The translations under genes were made by a program, and so were the position numbers. Source: Hypericum androsaemum (lineage: Eukaryota; Streptophyta; Magnoliopsida; Malpighiales; Hypericaceae). From it: a stretch of 64,000 bases of DNA. The notes under the pieces were generated by a model, which saw nothing but the letters and a program-made list of their open reading frames with translations, made no database searches and had not been told where the DNA came from. How positions within the stretch are numbered: position 1 is the stretch's first letter; each line of letters opens with the position of its first letter. The stretch covers positions 1,270,001 through 1,334,000 of the forward strand of contig OZ023192.1 of assembly GCA_963995505.1 (NCBI GenBank), given 5' to 3'. Shown here one piece after another: positions 57,390 through 64,000 of the stretch.

Positions 57390-59676
57390 TTGGTTATTTC
57401 TCTTTAGCCGAAAATTAAAAGGATGAGCTTTCTTTAATTTTTGTGAAAATCGATGTTTGGATCCCTGGAATAATGGATCTTTGAAACAATTAAATTTCTT
57501 TGGGTCAAAATGCAGCGAGGCGTAGGCTTATTTATATGCAAAAATTTGGGAAATTAGATTGTCAAATATGTATATAAATATCTATATAGATTCGTTTTTG
57601 TTTAATTGGTACTTTTCTTTTTATCGTATAGATTTGAATGGAGTTTGAATATAGTTAATGTGTGTCATATATATGGAAAGTAATAACGACTTTCCTTCCT
57701 TAAAATTGAAAGCTAATAATAGCTTTCCATATTTGGCTTCGTTGTATTTATGCAAGCATATTTTAACAATGAACTTTTATGGTAAGTGAAAGTTTATCAA
57801 TTCCATTTAAAAAAGTCCATAAAGACAAAATGATAAACTCTCTAAACTGATTAAAAAATATCTGTTTCGAGTTGGGACCATTGTTAAAATTTAATAACCT
57901 TCTATCATAATAGTTAATAATTTTTTAGAAAATATTAAATCTCGGTCTTAACTTTCGTATAAGATAAAATTTTGAATAAATACATATATTTTTACATACT
58001 TTACAAATTTAAAAAATATTTTAAGATACTAGTTTGTGTTAAACTTGCTTGTTTGATAATTTTTACATCATCATCATTCATCTTCTTAATTGTCTTCAAA
58101 AAAGGTCTTCATGATTGATGTCTTGTTATAAAAAATATAGCAATTGAGTATAGCATTTGAATAATTTTAGTATCCCGTGACTATCATCCTCATCCACCTC
58201 AATTACTAATATATTTTTTGGTGACTTGAATATGAAAAAAGAAATAATTATAATTTATTGATAATTTTTAGTGGCTTGAATAAAGACAAACTAATTTTTA
58301 GTATTTCATTATTGACCAAAACATTAATTTCAATAATTTTGGAGCTAAAAAATTTAAATTTCTGATAACTTCTCTAAAATGATATTTTTCTTCGGTCCCA
58401 ACAATATTACTTTAGAGAGATTTTATCATAGCACAATAAAGAGTGTTGATCAGTTAAGACAAATATTACATATATCAATCATAACAAATAATTGTGAAAT
58501 AAAAAATATAGGGGGAAATTTCCACGTTTGGTGAGGATAAAATGGATAGTTCTCAATTGTATTATGCTCCTCTCTAACAATTTGAACAATTGATTTGCAC
58601 TAGCATTGTCTAAATTTTAAGAGTCAAAACTAAAGTCTGTACTTACACAAAATATTCGAAACATCTCCTAGATCGATGTTATGAGTTATTTTATACTGTC
58701 CTACAGCAGATGTAATAAGTAATATACTAATTATCCCGATTCATGCATGCATTTACAAAAATATTGTTTTATCTTCTTATAAGATATGTTGATGTTTAAC
58801 TAAAAAATAATTAGATTGATTTGTAATAGAGTTATTCTATTTTAACTAAGAGGTATCAGATTTGAATGGAAAATATCAATATTAAATATTTGTTGAAAAA
58901 TCTTTGCCACTATTTAAAGGCTCTATATGACTTGAACATAGATTAGTCGATCCAATATTTTTCTCATGGCAGGTGGTTTTCCATAAAAAAAACATATCTT
59001 AATGTTTGAAAATGTGATACGAGAGAAAGCTAGAGACTCGCAACATGCACCAAAGAAGAGGACAATGAATTTCCACTAAAAAAGAAGAGGAGGGCAATGA
59101 TATCACCAAAAAAAAGAAGAAGAGGACAATGAATTTCCACCAAAAAAGAAGAAGATGACAATGAATAGGATCCATCGTTAGGTTCTTTAGCGGGAAATTG
59201 CTCAGTGAGAATATCATATTTAAAATAAAACGAAGTTTTTTTTAGGATAAATAAAACGAAGTTCAGATGAATGTTACATTGTTTTAACCTAAGAAAGCCA
59301 TTATTTATATGCCAGAACTGAATGACTTGAAGTGGTATTAGTGCAGCTGCGTAAACCAAATCCTAATATTTAGTGAATTTAATTTGTATCTAAAATCCGA
59401 AATAGCTGGTATGGGAAATTATATAAAATGTAAGTATTCTGTTGGTTTCCTTTTTGTCCATAAATACCTTTTTAGCCGTGGTTTTTTTGAGTAAGTTCAA
59501 TATTAGTAATTCCTTTTCCAAATAAAAAAGAATTTTACAAACTCGAAAGTGGTTCACAAAATTAGTTTCTCTCCCATGATTAATGATTCAAATATTATTA
59601 CTTAGTGTTGAATGATTACCATAAAATTACTTAGATAAAAAAAATATAGACACGTATATGAAACAGGTGATGAAGC
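57390..59676. other. Intergenic, AT-rich
   Basis: Holds the 5' leader and promoter of the defensin-like gene at the left (to about 57550). Beyond that, no gene recognised. At about 59050-59160 a short purine-rich stretch repeats AAGAAGAGGACAATGAATTTCC three times. Confidence 0.5.
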
Positions 59677-60081
59677 GGGGGTTGGATTGGGTACAGAATG
59701 CCACTATTCCGAACCGTTCGTAATGAAGACACGTAGGGTTTTTTTACAAAAATGCTAAAATACGGAGACGAAAATGAAAAAAGTCACGTGCAGACACAGG
59801 CCGAAAACAAATGCCATTATCACATAACTGCGCATGCCAGTATCGTAACCGGGGCATGCTGGTATCGTAAACAGGGCATGCCATCATGACTTTTTTTTTG
59901 CAAAAATGCTAAAATACGTGGACTAAAATGAAAAAAACTACGCGTGCCAGTATCATAAATAGGACATGCCGCTGTCACAAAAATAAATGCCATTATCATA
60001 TAACTGCGCATATCAGCACAGTCCCCCCTTCACTCTAAACCGTTCGGAATCATTCTTTTATTCCGTACCCAATCCAAAGCC
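59677..60081. mobile_element. MITE candidate with TTGGATTGGGTAC termini
   Basis: The left end GGGGTTGGATTGGGTAC and right end GTACCCAATCCAAAGCC are inverted repeats extending to CCGAACCGTTCG/GAACCGTTCGG-like subterminal motifs. It is about 405 bp. Possible decayed 8-bp target duplication: GATGAAGC at 59669-59676 and GATGAAAT at 60082-60089. The interior has two copies of AAAATGCTAAAATACG and several GCATGCC motifs. No coding capacity; superfamily not assigned. Confidence 0.6.
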
Positions 60082-60375
60082 GATGAAATGTGTAAGTAAT
60101 GAATAATTGTGATCATCAAGCAACGTATAATCTGTTTATCAATCAAACAAAATTTAGTTGATAATATTTTTATTTCTTAAGTGAAAAGATAACAACTGAT
60201 TTGGGAAACAAGATTTATAGGTTGATATTTCACTTTTAGATTTATTATATGGACACTCAATTGGTCAAACCTGGTTGTTATTGTGATTAGTTTTTATATC
60301 AATTGCTGATTTGGTTGTATTTGTATTCGATTAATTCGTTGTAAATGTGGATTTTATAACTCCATAACCAAAAAA

Positions 60376-61381
60376 GGAAAATTATATGCTCAAGTCTCTG
60401 TAGTTTGGTTTCCCTCTCTCTTGGTCCCTAGGTTTCCAAAATGGATGTTGCCGTCCCCCTTGATTAGTTTTAGAAACTCCCGGATCCCTCGCTGACGTCA
60501 GTGACTATTTTTATTATTATTTTATTATAAAAAGATGGTTATACCCCTCAGTTTGTTTTCCCCGACCACATCTTCTTCTCCGGCGAAACCGCCGTTCTCA
60601 ATGTCCATCAATGCCAAGAATTCGTCACCCAAATCTGTAAAAAATCAATCATAAATGAACAACACCAAGACCCATCACCGATTACCCAAACCAAGTCCAT
60701 CTTCATCACCACGATGTCCTTCGGCCGTAAGAACAAAAGTGAGGGTTTCAGATCCAATGAGGCTGTTAGAGGATGGAGAACGAGTCAGTGGTCGACGATG
60801 GGGAAGGAGGTCATCGGAATTGGGGAGGCCGATGTCAAAATTGACAGTTTTCCCTCTCTACCGGCCCTAGGATTTCTCGGTTATCCAATTCCAGGAGGAA
60901 CGGGCGGAGAAAGATGTCGTCGCTTCCGTCCCTGGAGTGCAAGTACGTCACCGAGGAGTGTCTACGAGAATGGAAAGCTAGCAGAAACCCTAGCTTTGGC
61001 AGGGGCGTTGGGTTGTCGGGTGGTGGTTTGGGAGATAAGGGGAGGGTGTTGGAGGAGAGGAGGAGGGAACGGCGGGAGATGGCGGCAGAGGGTATGAGGT
61101 TGTCCGGCTTGGGTCACCGGCGTCGGAGGCCATGAGGTTGTCCGGCTTGGGTTGCCGGCGTCGAGAACAAGGAGATTCCGGGACCGTTTTTGTTTTTTAA
61201 TGTTTTTTTAAGGGTATTTAAGTAATTTTACTGATAAAAATGAAAAAATGAGTCGATGACATCAGCTAAGGACTCGAGAGTATCTAAAACCAAACACGAA
61301 GGACGACATCATGGATTTTAGAAATGCAGGGACCCGACAGGGAGGGAGACCAAACTACAGGGACTTGAGCATAATTTTTCC
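60376..61381. mobile_element. Long-TIR non-autonomous element B (MULE-like) with gene-like interior
   Basis: The left end GGAAAATTATATGCTCAAGTC and right end complement GGAAAAATTATGCTCAAGTC begin ~70-bp inverted repeats (TGTAGTTTGGTTTCCCTC region). The interior (60540-61190) is GC-rich, with overlapping 70-130-codon frames on the plus strand and possible TATA-less 5' sequence, as in elements that carry captured host DNA. Target duplication not resolved because both flanks are A-rich. No transposase. Structure and terminal wording resemble elements A and C. Confidence 0.65.
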
Positions 61382-61639
61382 AAAAAATTACATCAAAGAT
61401 CATATATTCTATGTTCCATTCTTAAACTCACAATTTCGAAGGGACCATTGAGAAAAAAATGTCGAAGACTAAGCACATTTATTTCAATTTGAGAAGAACC
61501 CGTACATTTTCTCAGACTACAAAAACCTTATCCTTCAAGTGCATATTCAAAAAGCTACTCGAACATTACAGACAACATCCGATATTTTTTCGAAAAGTAC
61601 AAGTAACACCTTATACTCCAACGATTCGAAACAATACAG

Positions 61640-62215
61640 TTAATTACAATAGCAAATTCCTCCAATGCAATCAATAGACGACCTTGCAAATTTACATATA
61701 GTGAGAGCGAGGCATTCGACCGCACTATAACAACAATCAATACAATTAGCAACAGAGTCATTGTCACTGCTACATTCCTGTGCTTCAACGGTGTGCATAA
61801 TCCCACATGTAACAAAAACAAAAAATTTCGATTATTCGAAGAGTCACGAAATGGATAAATTGGTCGGAATTACGCTCAAACTATCGTAAGCAAGACACAA
61901 CAATCGCCATCCGAAACCTGTTATCATAACTGGTTCCTCGTCATTACTATCGTATACCATGATCATCAACCCTAGTGTGTACAGCGTTTATCGTATTTAA
62001 TATAACATCTACCTATTTCAAAAAAACGAAAGAAAATTTATTTATTTTTCTTCAGAAGAAAATAAATTTCGTGTTGTATATATTTTTATTCTTCCAAAAT
62101 TTGAATCTCGATCGTAGATCCGAATCTAATCTTGGGGGGAGAGAGAGAGAGATTAACAATGTATGGTGAAGAAGATGATGAGAAGGACAACGATTTTGTA
62201 ACAAGCTTTCTCCAT
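61640..62215 (-). CDS. Second defensin-like cysteine-rich peptide gene (possibly splice-defective)
   Basis: Exon 1 is 62215-62158 (58 nt, the same length as the paralogue), encoding MEKACYKIVVLLIIFFTIH. Exon 2 is 61806-61640. Joined in phase 1 they give 74 residues with a signal peptide, then CGIMHTVEAQECSSDNDS and a cysteine-rich mature part (C-x9-C-x2-CC-x5-C-x5-C-x8-C-x4-C-x-C). MEK at the start and CG...EAQ after the junction match the paralogue at 56.8 kb. A TATA-like TATATATTTAAA lies near 62270 (minus). Problem: the donor is GT, but the base pair before exon 2 is AT (TTACAT before GTGGG), not AG, and no other AG fits nearby. It is therefore either a recently lost splice site, a non-canonical intron, or a different start for exon 2. 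Confidence 0.6.
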
Positions 62216-62484
62216 TTTCCGTTGTTGGGATGGATTTTTGTTGTATCTTGTGTGGTTGGAATTTAAATATATACAACTTGTCTCGGTACAAAATTAGGAG
62301 GTAATTAAATACACATTATTGGTAAGTTTTTTTAGGAGGCGCATTATTGGCAAGTTAGGTAACTCTATTAGGAATTATTATTTTTATTCTCACTCTGATA
62401 TATAAATATATTATATAAATCACACGACAATGGAAGTTGTATTGTGGTACAAAATGACAAATTTAAAATCTCTTACATATTATA
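62216..62484. other. Promoter side of the second peptide gene
   Basis: AT-rich; contains the TATA-like element near 62270 and a repeated ATTATTGG(T/C)AAGTT motif at about 62308 and 62344. Confidence 0.45.
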
Positions 62485-63609
62485 GGGCAAATTACCCCCT
62501 AGTTCCTGGTGTTTGCTCATTCTCTCCCTCGGGTCCCTGCATTTTAAAAATTGATTTTACCGTCCCCAGGTTTAGTTAAACTTCCCTCTCATGTCCCTGG
62601 CCCATGTTAGCAGCTTTTTTTCATTTTTTATCATAGAAATGACTATTATACCCCTATGATCTTCTCCTCAGACGAACCCAACCTTCCGGCTGAAAAAGAT
62701 TTCGGATGCCCTCGAGTACTTCCATTCCTAGTCTACTTTGCCGTCGGGTTAAGAGTTCATTCCGGGAGTCGCCGAGAAGAACCTCGACGGGTGACCACGA
62801 AGGTGGGTTTTTTGAAATTGATGGCGACGCCGGCGAGGGTATCGAACCAATACCCAAAATCCTGGTGGTTTCCCTGAGATGGGACCTTCTCGGCCCCTCC
62901 GATTACTGGGTTTTTTGAAAATTTGTTCCTCGTCGTTCAAAAGGGGAAGCAGAAGCTTCGACATCGCCAGAAGCTTCGACGACGGCATTCGTCCCAATCG
63001 AAGAGGACCAAGGAGCTGGCGGCGGAAGGGCCATCGACAACGTCGTCCCTCTTCCCTTGCAAACTCGACGACGCCGTCCCCAAAATTACCGTTGTCGTCT
63101 TCTTCAAGGTTGCATCTCCGTTCCTCCGTTCTTCAAGATTTGATCTTCTCCTCTCAATGAATCGAATGTCCGATAGATTGGAAAAGTTCCCGGCTTTGGT
63201 GGTTTTTTTCCCGAAAAAATTCGTCGGAGAGTCGCCGGAATGTTGTGTTTGCCTGAAAAGAAAACCAGAGGGATATAATAGTTATTTTCTTGAGAAAAAA
63301 ATGAAAAAAAAGAGTTGATGACGTCATTTAGGACCCGAGAATTTCTAAAACCAAATTAGGGAAACGGTAAAATCATTTTTGAAAATGCAGGGAGCATCGC
63401 CGGAATGTTGTGTTTGCCTGAGAAGAAAACCAGAGAGATATAATAGTTATTTTCTTGACAAAAAATGAAAAAAAAAGAGTTGATGACGTCATCTAGGGAC
63501 CCGAGAATTTTTAAAACCAAACTAGGAAAACGGTAAAATCATTTTTGAAAATGCAGGGACCCGAAGGGGAGGATGACCAAACACCAGGAACTAGGGAGTA
63601 ATTTATCCC
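62485..63609. mobile_element. Long-TIR non-autonomous element C (MULE-like)
   Basis: The left end GGGCAAATTACCCCCTAGTTC and right end complement GGGATAAATTACTCCCTAGTTC begin inverted repeats longer than 90 bp. ATATTATA directly flanks both ends (62477-62484 and 63610-63617), an 8-bp duplication close to the 8-10 bp made by Mutator-like transposases. The GC-rich centre (62650-63180) has overlapping short frames but no recognised protein. The right subterminal ~160 bp is tandemly duplicated (63233-63392 and 63403-63555). Confidence 0.72.
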
Positions 63610-63617
63610 ATATTATA

Positions 63618-64000
63618 TTAGGATCTGCGGAAACTAATAATGATTCTTGATCTCATTTATTGTTCATAAGGGAGTCGGTCTTATTATGATCAACATTTAC
63701 AAGTTCAAAATTTTAATTTAATCACTTTTAATATACTAATATATATTTTGAAATAATTTTTTTTGTTAGTTTTGTCTTGATTGGCCGGTCCAATCAATCA
63801 AGACAAAACTTATCTGATATTGGTCCAACCATTATCCAAATTTTTAATGAAAAGTGACCTAATAATTGTTTTGAGTTGGTAGAATCACGTTTTCTATAAC
63901 ATTGCATTTCATTCGACTGCATAGATCTGCCAGTATTTTCTGAAGATAAATAACCAATTTCACCACATTATTATTATTCATAAAGGTAAAATTAATATCT
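63618..64000. other. Intergenic, AT-rich
   Basis: No gene. An inverted repeat AGTTTTGTCTTGATTGG/CCAATCAATCAAGACAAAACT lies around 63769-63808. Confidence 0.5.

Noticed and set aside
60714..61097. A 127-codon frame inside element B (and similar frames in elements A and C)
   Set aside because: Several overlapping frames of similar length and no recognised homology; treated as transposon interior, perhaps captured gene pieces.
1..64000. CRISPR arrays, bacterial-style operons or replication origins
   Set aside because: The window is plant nuclear DNA; the tandem repeats found are minisatellites, LTR repeats and segmental duplications without spacer structure.

Overview
This window is nuclear DNA of a eudicot plant. 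The evidence is genes with many GT-AG introns, a myosin VIII, a plastid Fe superoxide dismutase, an LRR-XII receptor kinase, a miR477-type microRNA, cysteine-rich secreted peptides and several families of plant transposons. A woody species is plausible but the sequence does not prove it.

Layout. 1-5.3 kb: a probable first exon of a minus-strand gene leaving the window, a tRNA-derived SINE with target-site duplications, and a complete LRR receptor kinase on the minus strand. 7.2-11.0 kb: a PPR gene relic and an intact 8-exon Fe superoxide dismutase. 11-21 kb: gene-poor, AT-rich DNA with two small hAT elements (each with a perfect 8-bp target duplication), a 22-bp minisatellite and a possible small two-exon gene. 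21.5-30.3 kb: a complete myosin VIII gene with 23 coding exons and a leader intron.

30.4-57.4 kb is the most interesting part. The 3' end of the myosin gene and the DNA behind it have been duplicated several times. Four units each carry a foldback whose minus-strand 5' arm is identical in all four and matches the miR477 family as I recall it, so this looks like a MIR477 cluster. Interleaved with it on the same strand are pieces of a small secreted cysteine-rich (defensin-like) gene family: an exon-1 relic (44.9 kb), an orphan exon 2 (50.7 kb), an intact two-exon gene (56.8-57.4 kb) and a further paralogue (61.6-62.2 kb). The ancestral repeat unit was probably microRNA plus cysteine-rich peptide. 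Unit 1 has been stretched by insertions: a 335-bp element, a MULE with 9-bp target duplication, and a young non-autonomous LTR retrotransposon (2.2-kb LTRs, 5-bp duplication, one gag/protease-like ORF, no polymerase).

The array also contains a truncated hAT transposase, two LINE fragments (one with a 26-bp target duplication) and a copy of part of the myosin last exon. 59.7-63.6 kb holds a MITE and two further long-TIR elements with GC-rich, gene-like interiors.

The single-copy genes (receptor kinase, superoxide dismutase, myosin) appear functionally unrelated neighbours. The microRNA and peptide genes form one co-duplicated block.
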